Shown here in pieces: positions 1 to 7,800 of a DNA stretch of 7,936 nucleotides. The stretch covers positions 1 through 7,936 of the forward strand of contig JASLES010000378.1 of NCBI GenBank assembly GCA_030151005.1, given 5' to 3'. The position numbers and the translations under genes are program-made. Source of the DNA: Silvimonas sp. (lineage in GTDB: Bacteria > Pseudomonadota > Gammaproteobacteria > Burkholderiales > Chitinibacteraceae). How positions within the stretch are numbered: the stretch's first letter is position 1; the number at the start of each line of letters is the position of its first letter. The notes beneath the pieces are model-generated. The model did no database searches, was not told the origin of the DNA, and saw nothing but the letters and a program-made list of their open reading frames with translations.

Positions 1-148
1 TTGCTGCATCGCACAATCCGGTCTATCGATAGCTCCGATCGATATATCGGCATTATGACGATGTTCTAGCGGGAACCCCGGCGCAATCCGGCAAACGGAG
101 CAAAAAGGTGTTGCGCCCTTTGTCAGCAAGCTGCGGTGGTCATTGGTT
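1..148. other. Non-coding left edge with palindromes and an imperfect direct repeat
   Basis: No convincing gene is visible here. The stretch follows the stop codon of the leftward S41 peptidase gene, so it should hold that gene's terminator and/or control sites for a gene beyond the left edge. Two perfect 10-bp palindromes lie close together: CTATCGATAG at 23-32 and CGATATATCG at 40-49, with CGATCG at 36-41 between and overlapping. An 11-bp element, GCRCAATCCGG, occurs at 11-21 and again at 81-91 with one mismatch, exactly 70 bp apart. I see no strong hairpin followed by a T run on the minus strand; a weak AAAGG/CCTTT stem (about 107-124) is the nearest candidate. A role as an operator region is inference only. 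Confidence 0.4.
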
Positions 149-1525
149 TCACGGGGCGCTAGTAGCGGGTGCCGAGGCCTGTGTTTTCAGCCAGGACAAT
201 GCCGATTGCAGTGTCGGGTCTGCGCCTTCTTCCAGCGCGGTCCGCGTGACGGGGATGGGAACATCTGGCACCACGCCGCGACCTTCAATACGTTCGCCAT
301 TGGGCATGCGCATATCCACCTCGCTAAAGGCCAGGGCTCCGCCACCGGGCAAGGGGTCGTAATCAAAAAAACCCAGCAAGCAGCCGCAACTGGTTTCGCC
401 AAACACGCGGGCCCGGCCGATTGATTGCGCGACTGCGGCCACCAGTTCTGCTGCGCTGGCAGAGTGGCGATCCAGCAAGATTGCCAGCGGTGCGGTCAGC
501 GGGTGCGCATCGCCCTCCAAAACCGGGTTGGTATCCAGCAAAGAGATACCAAACAGACGCACGGGTTTGTGATCACGGGTGATCACCTGGCCGCCCTTGA
601 TTTCGCCTTTGACAAAACGCGCCAGCAAATCCAGCGCCATCAGGCCGTCGCCGCCGCCATTACTGCGCAGGTCGATCACAATTCCCGCCGCTTTGCCGCT
701 GCCGGCTTGATCCAGCACATGCATCAATTGCGGTTTGAGTTGCCGGTCAAACCCGGAAAAGCGCACGTACACCAGGTTGCCATTGAGCGTGTGGGAAATC
801 AGCCACGGCGGTGCGGCGGCTTCTTCATCGGTCAGGGCCACACTAAAGTGCGTGCCATCCGGGCGGGAGATGTCCAGCGTGCGCACTTTGCCGGCAGGCA
901 AGTTGTTGAGTGCGCGCAATACATAGGCATCTCTGGACCAGGTCGTGGAACCACCGCGAACCTGGCTGCGCTGCTGTTGCCACCAGGCCAGCGCGTCTTC
1001 GCCATCAATGCCGGTCAGTTCCTGCCCGGTGCGCACGCCCAGCAACGCCGCCTGGGACGTCCCACTGACGCCATGAAAAACCAGATGCCCCTCCAGTTCA
1101 TCCACGCCCAGCCCCAGCCCGGCAGACTTGTCGTTCTTGATCTGGGCATAGCGTTCCGGGTTTTCTACGCGGGTGTGGGCATCGTTCAGCTCACCGGTCA
1201 TGTGATCGAGCTCGGCCCAGAAGGTGGCATCGTCCGGTGCATTCAACACTTGCGAGCGGTAGCGCTGGCCCACGGCAGCCCAATCCACACCGTTGAAATC
1301 CGGGTCGACATAACTGTCGTTGATGGTATGCCAGACCTGGTCAAACGCAGCCTGGCGGTTGTGGGCATCCAGCGTGTTACTGACCGTGAAACGGTCTATC
1401 TGCCGCGCCAGAATGCGGTGCGGATCAACCACGGCACAAGCACTCATCACCAGCGGCAACAACAACAGCGACACAAGACGGGACAACGGCACGGGCAGGC
1501 GTTCCAAAAGACCAAACCGGCCCAT
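149..1525 (-). CDS. S41-family peptidase (C-terminal processing/tricorn-like), predicted lipoprotein
   Basis: Predicted serine protease of family S41, about 458 residues, anchored in the envelope by a lipid. I chose the ATG at 1525 because it gives a compact signal peptide (MGRF..., hydrophobic core at about 12-26) ending in a lipobox-like VMSAC with Cys30. An in-frame ATG at 1636 would add 37 non-hydrophobic residues. AAGG at 1535-1538 (read on the minus strand), 9 nt upstream, is a possible ribosome site. An N-terminal helical region includes LNDAHT at about 114-119, a typical S41 motif. A PDZ-like segment follows at about 136-225 (GLGLGVDE, GVRTGQELTGIDG). The core has VIDLRSNGGGDG at about 283-294 and HSASAAE, with the expected nucleophile at Ser357. 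The position where CtpA/Prc enzymes carry their catalytic Lys (25 residues on, in GExxxGK) reads GETSCGC here, with Cys382. The enzyme therefore either uses the tricorn-type arrangement without Lys or is altered. It is transcribed away from the deacetylase gene. Family assignment is secure; substrate unknown. Confidence 0.9.
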   Translation of the reverse strand: MGRFGLLERLPVPLSRLVSLLLLPLVMSACAVVDPHRILARQIDRFTVSNTLDAHNRQAAFDQVWHTINDSYVDPDFNGVDWAAVGQRYRSQVLNAPDDATFWAELDHMTGELNDAHTRVENPERYAQIKNDKSAGLGLGVDELEGHLVFHGVSGTSQAALLGVRTGQELTGIDGEDALAWWQQQRSQVRGGSTTWSRDAYVLRALNNLPAGKVRTLDISRPDGTHFSVALTDEEAAAPPWLISHTLNGNLVYVRFSGFDRQLKPQLMHVLDQAGSGKAAGIVIDLRSNGGGDGLMALDLLARFVKGEIKGGQVITRDHKPVRLFGISLLDTNPVLEGDAHPLTAPLAILLDRHSASAAELVAAVAQSIGRARVFGETSCGCLLGFFDYDPLPGGGALAFSEVDMRMPNGERIEGRGVVPDVPIPVTRTALEEGADPTLQSALSWLKTQASAPATSAP

Positions 1526-1692
1526 CTTAGGCGGCCTTGCCGGCGATGCCCAGCGTGGCGTTGTAAACGCGCGGGGCCGATCAGCCGTTGTTGCCCTTAG
1601 CTGCCGGGTGTCCGGCCCTGTATACCCGTTTGACATAGCTGCGTATCATGCGCCGCGTTCTGGCCCGTTTGTGGCCGTATTGCCGCAAGATC
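1526..1692. promoter_or_regulatory. Divergent intergenic region between two lipoprotein genes
   Basis: This 167-bp gap must contain the promoters for the leftward S41 peptidase gene and the rightward deacetylase gene, unless either gene starts at its upstream ATG (1636 minus, 1648 plus). A perfect TTGACA stands at 1630-1635 on the plus strand, but nothing resembling TATAAT lies 16-18 bp downstream, so I do not call a promoter. A small GCCGG/CCGGC hairpin with a 4-nt loop lies at about 1602-1615 and would sit in the peptidase leader transcript. Promoter function here follows from gene orientation, not from a recognised motif. Confidence 0.4.
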
Positions 1693-2601
1693 ATGTTGAA
1701 GCGACTCCTTTTGCCTGCCCTGACTTTCCGCACTGTTGTCTTTGCTACGCTGACCAGCCTCCTGGCGTCCTGCGCCAGCACGCCGCCGACCACGCCAGAG
1801 ATGGCCAGTCAGCTGCAACATCAAGCGCCCATCCGCTTTCTGCTGACCTTTGACGATGGCCCGGCGCGGGGCAGCACTGACAACTCGTCGCTGCAGATTC
1901 TGCACACGCTAGATCAGAACCCGGTGCAGCCTGGCATCAAGGCCGTGTTCTTTGCCCAGACGCGCTCCTGGCACGCGGGCGAGACCGAAGCCGGCCGCGC
2001 CATCTTGCGTCAGGAAGTGGCAGACGGGCAGGTGCTGGGGTTTCATACCGCTACGCCGTTTCATGCCGATCATGCGCTGATGAAACCGCAGGATCTGGAA
2101 GCCTCTTTGAACAACGGTATTGCGGATCTGACCAGCCTGCGTGGCAGTGCGCCAGACCTGGTACGCCCACCGTTCTGGGCCTATAACGCGCAAACCTTTG
2201 CCGCCTACCAGCAACACGGTTTGCATATGCTGCTGACGGACCTCTCTGCCAATGACGGCAAGATTTACGGTTATCACATCAGCCTGCGCCGCCGCGCCAA
2301 CATGCTCAACATGCTGGCCCACGTGCGGGATGAAATCCTGATCGGCAAACTGCCAGTGGTGGATGGGGCGATTCCGGTGGTGGTGACCTTTCACGACATC
2401 AACGGTTACACGGCCGACCATATGGCCGAGTACCTGCAGATCCTGATTGATAGCGCACAGCAGTTGCAAATACCCACCACTGCCAAACCGTTCTACGACG
2501 ATACCCAAGCGGTCGATCGGGCTGCCGTGGCACGGGCGGTGAAAGATGGTAGTGCACCCAAAGAACTGCCCGGCGTGTGGCAGTGGATCTGGGGCGAATG
2601 A
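1693..2601 (+). CDS. Polysaccharide deacetylase (NodB homology domain) lipoprotein
   Basis: Predicted metal-dependent carbohydrate esterase-4 enzyme that removes N- or O-acetyl groups from a polysaccharide such as chitin oligomers, peptidoglycan or an exopolysaccharide. The start at 1693 yields 302 residues beginning MLKR, with a hydrophobic core and lipobox LLASC (Cys27), so the protein should be a lipid-anchored envelope protein. An upstream in-frame ATG at 1648 is possible but would put a long arginine-rich stretch before the signal peptide. Neither start has a good ribosome site. NodB motifs in order: TFDDGP at 52-57 (catalytic base and metal Asp), a His cluster at about 118-127 (GFHTATPFHADH) in the place of the usual H(S/T)xxHP, RPPFWAYN at 158-165, and VVTFHD at about 230-235. 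The His cluster has H-x5-H-x2-H spacing instead of the classical H-x3-H, which may alter the metal site. The length is normal for the family. Transcribed divergently from the S41 peptidase and convergent with the membrane-protein gene. Fold confident; substrate not determinable. Confidence 0.9.
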   Translation: MLKRLLLPALTFRTVVFATLTSLLASCASTPPTTPEMASQLQHQAPIRFLLTFDDGPARGSTDNSSLQILHTLDQNPVQPGIKAVFFAQTRSWHAGETEAGRAILRQEVADGQVLGFHTATPFHADHALMKPQDLEASLNNGIADLTSLRGSAPDLVRPPFWAYNAQTFAAYQQHGLHMLLTDLSANDGKIYGYHISLRRRANMLNMLAHVRDEILIGKLPVVDGAIPVVVTFHDINGYTADHMAEYLQILIDSAQQLQIPTTAKPFYDDTQAVDRAAVARAVKDGSAPKELPGVWQWIWGE

Positions 2602-2605
2602 GCCG

Positions 2606-3994
2606 CTATTGGCCTACGCCTTCCCGCGCGGTCTGCGCCTCTGAGCGCCAGCGCTTTCTTGAGCGCAGCATCCGCCGCACCGCAATCCGCGCCATTTTGA
2701 ACCAGCCAAATGGCCGTGGATCAACCAGCATGCTCATGGCACGGGCGTAGTCCAGCGTCAGGCCTGGTGTCCATGCCATGGTTTTGGCGCGCTTGCGGAT
2801 TTGTGCAGCCACCCACAATTCTGGCGTGACCAGCAAACGCACAAATACCCGCCAGCCCCGATCCTGCCCTCTGAAATGCCCCACGGAGCCTTCAACCGCA
2901 GCCTCCAGTGCTTTGGCCACAGAGCTGGAGCAATTGCGGCTGGTCAGGTTGTACGTGGTGTTCTGGCGATATTCCTCCCAGAACCGCGCCAGCCGCGCCG
3001 GGCTGTAATTGCGGATGCGCACGCGCACAGTAGACGGACACCACGCGTGGGACTCTGTGACGTAATCGGGCTGGAACACCCCCGGGACATCGTTCTCACG
3101 CGTGGCGCGCAGAAGCCGGCCAAAATCCTCTGGCGAGCGGTCAATCTCGACCCCGGGGTAAAGACTGATGTAGATGCCTTCCGGGGATTCCAGCGCGGCA
3201 TGGCCGGTGGAGATCACGCCATTGGCATCGACTGCCGCGATATAACGATCCACCAGCAAACGCCGCTGTGCCTGGGTGCGGGCAGAGCCCACCGGGGTCC
3301 AGACATGCACGGTCAAGGCGCGTTCTGCTTCAGCGGGCGGGCCATCCCACACCAGCGCAGCATCTGGCGGGATATCCGGGTTGTAGTCTTGCCAGCGGGT
3401 GATCGCCGGCTGATCGAGCACAGCGCGCATAAACGCGCTGTCTGGCATGCGCCGCACCCGGTAAGACAGCAACAGCAAGCCCCAACCACTGAAAAACAGC
3501 CCCAGCCCGATGCAGTACGGCACCGTGCCGACATAGTGGGTGGGGTATGGCTGGTAGAAGAAAATAGCCAGCAAGACCTCAATCACCCCGGCGGTCAGCG
3601 CAGCTTTCCAGCGCGGGTAGCGCACCACCCAGGCGGCGATGGATTGCAACAGACCATCCGCCAGGAACAGCGTGCCAAAGATCATGGAGAGGATGAAATT
3701 GCCATGATGGTGCCCTGCCAGGATCAACACGGCAGAGCCAATAAACGCCGCCGCTTTGACGTAGCGCAGCGCCTTTTGCCCACCCATACCGGTCCACGCC
3801 ACGGCCAGGGTGGCGACGCCATCGACCAGCAACAGACCGGCAAAAAAGGTAATGGGGAAATAAACCGCGTTATCGAGCGCGTCGACAAAAATCACCACGC
3901 CGGCAATCAACCACACCCAACCGGCAATGCGCAGCGCACGCCAGCGTTTACGCAGATATTGCACGCCCAATAACAACAAAATCAGTCTGACCAT
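2606..3994 (-). CDS. HdeD-type (DUF308) membrane protein fused to a papain-like His/Asn-Cys domain
   Basis: 462 residues in two parts. Residues about 20-178 form six hydrophobic segments (roughly 21-38, 45-67, 78-94, 98-123, 131-147, 154-177), with the small alternating repeats typical of HdeD/DUF308 acid-resistance membrane proteins. Basic residues flank the segments on one side only: RKRWRALR before the first, QKALRYVK between 2 and 3, RYPRWK between 4 and 5, and RVRR after 6. This predicts both ends inside the cell. The soluble C-terminal half has STGHAALE (His265) and, 90 residues on, SRNCSSSVAKAL (Cys355), the His...Asn-Cys layout of permuted papain-fold (NlpC/P60-like) thiol enzymes. 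A further block, MAWTPGLTLDYARA, lies at about 406-419. The gene starts 7 bp after the stop codon of the DUF4105 gene with no clear ribosome site, consistent with one operon. It could be a peptidase, amidase or acyltransferase; no reaction can be assigned. HdeD assignment is moderately sure; the thiol-enzyme reading is inference from motif layout. Confidence 0.75.
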   Translation of the reverse strand: MVRLILLLLGVQYLRKRWRALRIAGWVWLIAGVVIFVDALDNAVYFPITFFAGLLLVDGVATLAVAWTGMGGQKALRYVKAAAFIGSAVLILAGHHHGNFILSMIFGTLFLADGLLQSIAAWVVRYPRWKAALTAGVIEVLLAIFFYQPYPTHYVGTVPYCIGLGLFFSGWGLLLLSYRVRRMPDSAFMRAVLDQPAITRWQDYNPDIPPDAALVWDGPPAEAERALTVHVWTPVGSARTQAQRRLLVDRYIAAVDANGVISTGHAALESPEGIYISLYPGVEIDRSPEDFGRLLRATRENDVPGVFQPDYVTESHAWCPSTVRVRIRNYSPARLARFWEEYRQNTTYNLTSRNCSSSVAKALEAAVEGSVGHFRGQDRGWRVFVRLLVTPELWVAAQIRKRAKTMAWTPGLTLDYARAMSMLVDPRPFGWFKMARIAVRRMLRSRKRWRSEAQTAREGVGQ

Positions 3995-4001
3995 GCCACG
4001 C

Positions 4002-4832
4002 TCAACCGTCTTGTCCGCCTTGCGGCGATGTTATGTTTGTTTGTGCGGATGGGTAAAGCGCAGCGCGGATATCGTGGGAAAACGCGTCGCTAATTTGCGC
4101 ATCTGCGGGGCGGTGAATCCGCGCGTGTTGCTTGAGTGCGGCAAAAGGCTGGTGCTGATCCATCAAGCCCAGCTCCCACGTATAGGCGTCGGCATAGCCG
4201 CTGGCCAGAATCTTCCAGCTGTATTTGAAATGCGGCGCCTGTTCGCGGGCGTGCCGCAAAATATTGGTGGTGCAGTTGTTACACAGGGTGTTGTAGAACT
4301 CGGGCTGATGGTTGAGTGCGTCCACCCGCTTGAGGTATTGCACAAACACCTGCCGCGCCAGCGCGGGCGAGACGGTCAGCGGGTACAGATACACCCGTTC
4401 ACGGCGGATATCCGTACGCACGCCGATCAGATCACGCTCATCGGCCACCACATACATCAAGGCGTATGTCCGTAAAAAACCGCGCCAGGTGGAATAAAAC
4501 TGCCCTTGCTGGCGGCGCGTTTCAATCGACACCGCCAGATAGCGGCCGTCCGCAAAGCCAAAGCTGAGGAAAACATGGGCAATGGATTCCCCCGCCCAGT
4601 GCGAGACCACCATGTCGACGGACTGCATCGCACGCAGATCATAGGTAGCGTCGTACCACGCCGGAATCGGCTCATCGCGGGTGCGATACCTGAAATTGCG
4701 CACGTTACGCAGCGTCACGTAGTCGCCCTGCCACTCTACTTGCGTGGTGCGTGCGTATTCGGTCACCCAGTTAGCCTGCAGCGGTGGCGCTTTGCGCCGC
4801 TGAAAATGAAACACCCTGTGTAACTCCCCCAT
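4002..4832 (-). CDS. DUF4105/Lnb N-terminal-domain protein (papain-like), without membrane anchor
   Basis: 276 residues that match, from memory of the family, the DUF4105 (Lnb N-terminal periplasmic) domain: WxGDYVTLRNVRNFRYR at about 34-50, DLRAMQSVDMVVSHWAGESIAHVFLSFGFADG at about 65-96 with the putative catalytic His86, SIETRR, DERDLIGVRTDIR, VYLYPL, and FYNTLCNNCTTNI with the putative Cys187. Relatives in this family have been linked to lipoprotein N-acylation; whether this one does that is unknown. Family members usually carry one or more N-terminal membrane helices. Here the protein begins almost directly at the domain, with no signal peptide or hydrophobic segment, and the in-frame sequence upstream encodes none either. 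Cys184 and Cys187 form an unusual CNNC. The ATG at 4832 overlaps the autotransporter stop codon by one base, suggesting translational coupling. A GTG at 4814, preceded by GGGGGAG with a 9-nt spacer, is an equally plausible start (270 residues). It is followed by the HdeD-fusion gene. Family assignment fairly sure; reaction and location unsure. Confidence 0.8.
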   Translation of the reverse strand: MGELHRVFHFQRRKAPPLQANWVTEYARTTQVEWQGDYVTLRNVRNFRYRTRDEPIPAWYDATYDLRAMQSVDMVVSHWAGESIAHVFLSFGFADGRYLAVSIETRRQQGQFYSTWRGFLRTYALMYVVADERDLIGVRTDIRRERVYLYPLTVSPALARQVFVQYLKRVDALNHQPEFYNTLCNNCTTNILRHAREQAPHFKYSWKILASGYADAYTWELGLMDQHQPFAALKQHARIHRPADAQISDAFSHDIRAALYPSAQTNITSPQGGQDG

Positions 4833-4834
4833 TA
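4812..4834 (-). promoter_or_regulatory. Stop-start overlap (TAATG) and alternative GTG start with Shine-Dalgarno
   Basis: Read on the minus strand, the autotransporter stop TAA (4834-4832) shares its last base with an ATG (4832-4830). GGGGGAG follows at 4830-4824, then TTACACAGG, then GTG at 4814-4812. Ribosomes ending the autotransporter could re-initiate at the ATG. Alternatively, the purine-rich GGGGGAG could direct initiation at the GTG. Both starts are in the same frame and differ by six residues. Either way the two genes are almost certainly co-transcribed and probably translationally coupled. Confidence 0.55.
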
Positions 4835-7800
4835 CCAGTTCGCCGCCAGGCCAGCATGCAGGCTGGTGCCTTCCCGGTCGCCCTGGGTCGCGCGCTGGTA
4901 TTGACCATCCAGATACAGGACGAACAACGTGTTGATGCGTGTGCTCACGCCGGCACCCGCCATGATCCAGGTGCGGGCGAAGTCCGCTGCAATATCGGTA
5001 TTGCTGACCGTGACAGTGGGTGCGCCATTGAAATCATGCAGCAGATTGAACGACAGCCACGGCTGGCTGGCGCCATCGACCATATTGAGCATCGGCAACA
5101 ACCGCAGCCCGACGCGGCCGCGCACGCTGTTGTCATGCGTACCGTTGATGGCGGACAGATTGTCGGTGAAATCGTCCAGATGCAGATACTGCCAGGCCAG
5201 TTGCGCCTGGGGCTCCCAGCGCCACCCGCCCACCAGCGGCAAGGGTTGGCCGACCTCCACGGAGGCCAGGAGGCCCTGACCGCGCTGTGTCGCGTTGATA
5301 CCGGTGGTGTCCGCATAATCGTTGCGTAAAAAGCTGCCCTGCGCCACCACGTCCAGATATCCGCCAGATGGGCTGATCGCGGTGTAATAGCCGCCGATGC
5401 TGGCCACCACAAGATCATTGTGACCGGTGTGCGTCTGCAGCCCGGTGACGTTGCCGCGTGCGGTATCAGCGGCGTCCATATTGGCCCCGCCAAAACTGGC
5501 CAGCACGCCCGCGCTTTGGTCCGACGATGCGGCCCGCCAGACCGATTTGCCAAACTGGGCCAGCCACAGGGCATTATCGTAGTCAAAACGGTTGTCGCTA
5601 CTGGCGCGCAAATCCTGGCTGACCCAACGGCCCCAGAGGTCGTCACGCCCTTTGGTGTCATCCTGGCTGGTGCCATCCCCTACCCGCTCATGCCAGTTAC
5701 CCAGGTTGGCATAACCAAATTCACGATCCAGCCACGGGCCACCACTGTATTGCACCACTGCGGGCCGCCAGGCCGCGACCGTTGGCGTTGCGACAGGGGT
5801 CGTGCTCAGGGCCGTTGTATCTGGCGTGGGCGAGGCGGGCAAAGTGGAGCGCAAGAACCAGCTATTCGCATCAGTCGGGCCGCCCTGGTACAACAGATAC
5901 TGGTATGCCCCCGCCTGCAAAGGCGTCTGCAGACTGAAGGCATTGGCGGCGCTGGCCTGCCCCAGTTGGACCAGCAAAATCCCGTTGCCCGTGGTCAGCG
6001 CGCCGTTTCCACCGTGGTTGTTGACCACCAGGCGGCTTGCGCCAGCCACGCTACCACTCACTTGCAGGATGTCCCCGGGGCTGTTGCTACCGCCCAGTAC
6101 GGTGTTCATGTTAATCACACCGCCACTGCCGCTCAGGCTACTCAAGGCCAGCGTAGTGAAGGCGCCGGCCGCCGTTTTATGGCGTGCGGCAGACTGCGCG
6201 GCGGTGATCCCGCCTGGTGCCGCAAAGGTGAGCGTGCCGCCGTTCAGTTGCAGATTGCCAAGCTGACTATCGCCGCTGAGGGTCCAGCCACTGCTGGCAT
6301 CCAGCATCACCGCGCTCAGGCCATGGGCCGCGCCATTCCACGCGCTGCCGTGTTGCAATGTCAGGCTGGCTTGATTGCCGCTGGCGGCACTGGCATCGCC
6401 GCTCAGGCTGGTCGCATCTGCCGTCACGCCGACCTGACTGGCGGTGCCTTCAACCTGAAGCAACGCGACGCCACGCGCTTGTACCCCGTTTTGCAGCAGC
6501 ACCTGGCCGGCGCCGCCGTTGCTGTAAATCAGCGCACCGCCGCTACGCAGGCTGCCTGCGCTGACCGTGATGGTGCCCCCGGCGAGGTCCAGCGCGTGCA
6601 GGCCGGCGCTCAGCGTGACGTTGTTCAGACGAATCTGGGCGCCGTCGCCAGCGCTCGCCCCCACGCCATTGGCGTCGGGTGCGCTGACGTTACCATTGTT
6701 GACCAGTAACACGGTGCCACTGCCCTGGCTGACCAGGGCAGTGGACGCTCCACCCGCACTGATGGTGCTATCCGTGCTGCTCACTTGTCCGCCCGCCAGC
6801 GCCTCGATCCCGATGCTGTTAGTGGTCTGGATCTGGGCATTGCCCAGGGTGATCTGCCCGCCATTCTGCGCAATCAGGGCGGGGGCGTTCTGACCGGATG
6901 TGCTCACGCTGGTGCCGCTTAATGTGAGCGCGCTGCCAGCACCATCGACCAGTACACCCGTTGCGCCCGTACCCAGCGTGTTGATGCTGCCCTGATTGAT
7001 ATTGGCCTGACCGCCTTGTTGCACCTGCAGGCCAATGGCGCTGTTGCCCTGCGTGCTCAGCCGGCTATTGCCGGTGATCTGCAATATCCCCAGTTGGTCC
7101 ACCTCTGCCCCGGAGGCGCTATCACCAAAAGTGGTCACGCTGATATCTCGCGCCTGCAGCGTTCCGCTGAGTGTCGGGCCAAAGTATTGCTCACTGGCCA
7201 GCAAACCCTGGGCACCTGCGCCGTGCGTCACCAGGGTGTCGCCATCAAGGGTAAGCAGTCCCCCGTTAACCGCCGCGGCCGTTGCCAGTTGGCCCCAGGT
7301 CGTGACCAGATTGCGTGCACTGTTAATGGTGCCGCCGTTCTGGGCATACAGGGCATATTCAAAATAACCCTGGGCGGCATTGCTACTGCTGCCTTCGGTC
7401 ACCGTGCTGTCGCTCAGGTTAATGACGTTGCCGGTTTCAAAGGCTTTCACGACAGAGGAATTGAGCCCCGTTACGTTGACGTGACTGGCGTTGATGCTGC
7501 CATTGCCAGAGAGCGTTTCTGCCAGCATGGCGCTCGAGCCGGCACCCGCCGTACTGATTGCGCCCCCGGTCATGGTGATGCCGCCGCCGCGAGCCGCAAT
7601 GCCAAAACTGTCGTCATCCATCGCCAGAATATCGGTGTTATCGAGTGTGAGCGCCGCACCACTCAGTGCCACTACGGCGTATTCATACTGGCCCGAGCCA
7701 GTCACGCTGGCCCCGTTGACCTGCAGCGTGACGCCGCTGCCGCTGGCCGCGATCCCCTCTGCACGACCATTGCTGCCCGCGCCCGTGGCATCAATCACAA

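Noticed and set aside
1..69. Plus-strand frame open from the edge to TAG at 67-69, and a minus-strand ATG at 53 open to the left edge
   Set aside because: Only 22 and 17 codons are visible, which is not distinguishable from chance; no motif supports either.
568..586. CRP-like site from TGTGA near the GTGATCAC repeat
   Set aside because: The second half-site does not match TCACA at the required 6-bp spacing, and the site is deep inside a coding region.
425..1600. Long plus-strand open frame opposite the S41 peptidase gene
   Set aside because: The translation has no recognisable domain and is rich in Arg/Gln/His as expected from the antisense of GC-biased codons. The minus strand carries clear S41 motifs.
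1526..1636. N-terminal extension of the S41 peptidase to the ATG at 1636
   Set aside because: It adds 37 polar, Arg/Pro-rich residues in front of a lipoprotein signal peptide, which would then no longer be N-terminal.
1630..1658. TTGACA as a -35 box for the deacetylase
   Set aside because: There is no -10-like hexamer at 16-18 bp spacing, and the start codon candidate at 1648 lies too close.
1909..2508. 199-codon minus-strand open frame inside the deacetylase gene
   Set aside because: It is antisense to a gene with intact NodB motifs and shows no recognisable features.
3420..3441. 8-bp inverted repeat ACAGCGCG/CGCGCTGT in the HdeD-fusion gene
   Set aside because: A stem of this length is expected by chance in a GC-rich window of this size, and no T run follows.
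2801..3973. Long plus-strand open frame opposite the HdeD-fusion gene
   Set aside because: Low-complexity His/Gln/Arg composition with no domain, while the other strand encodes clear membrane helices and conserved motifs.
5420..6709. 429-codon plus-strand open frame opposite the autotransporter
   Set aside because: It mirrors the Gly/Ala-rich passenger codons and has no start context or family resemblance.
6524..7672. CRISPR or DNA-level tandem array in the repetitive-looking passenger region
   Set aside because: There are no identical spaced DNA repeats; the periodicity is at protein level and fits beta-helix rungs.
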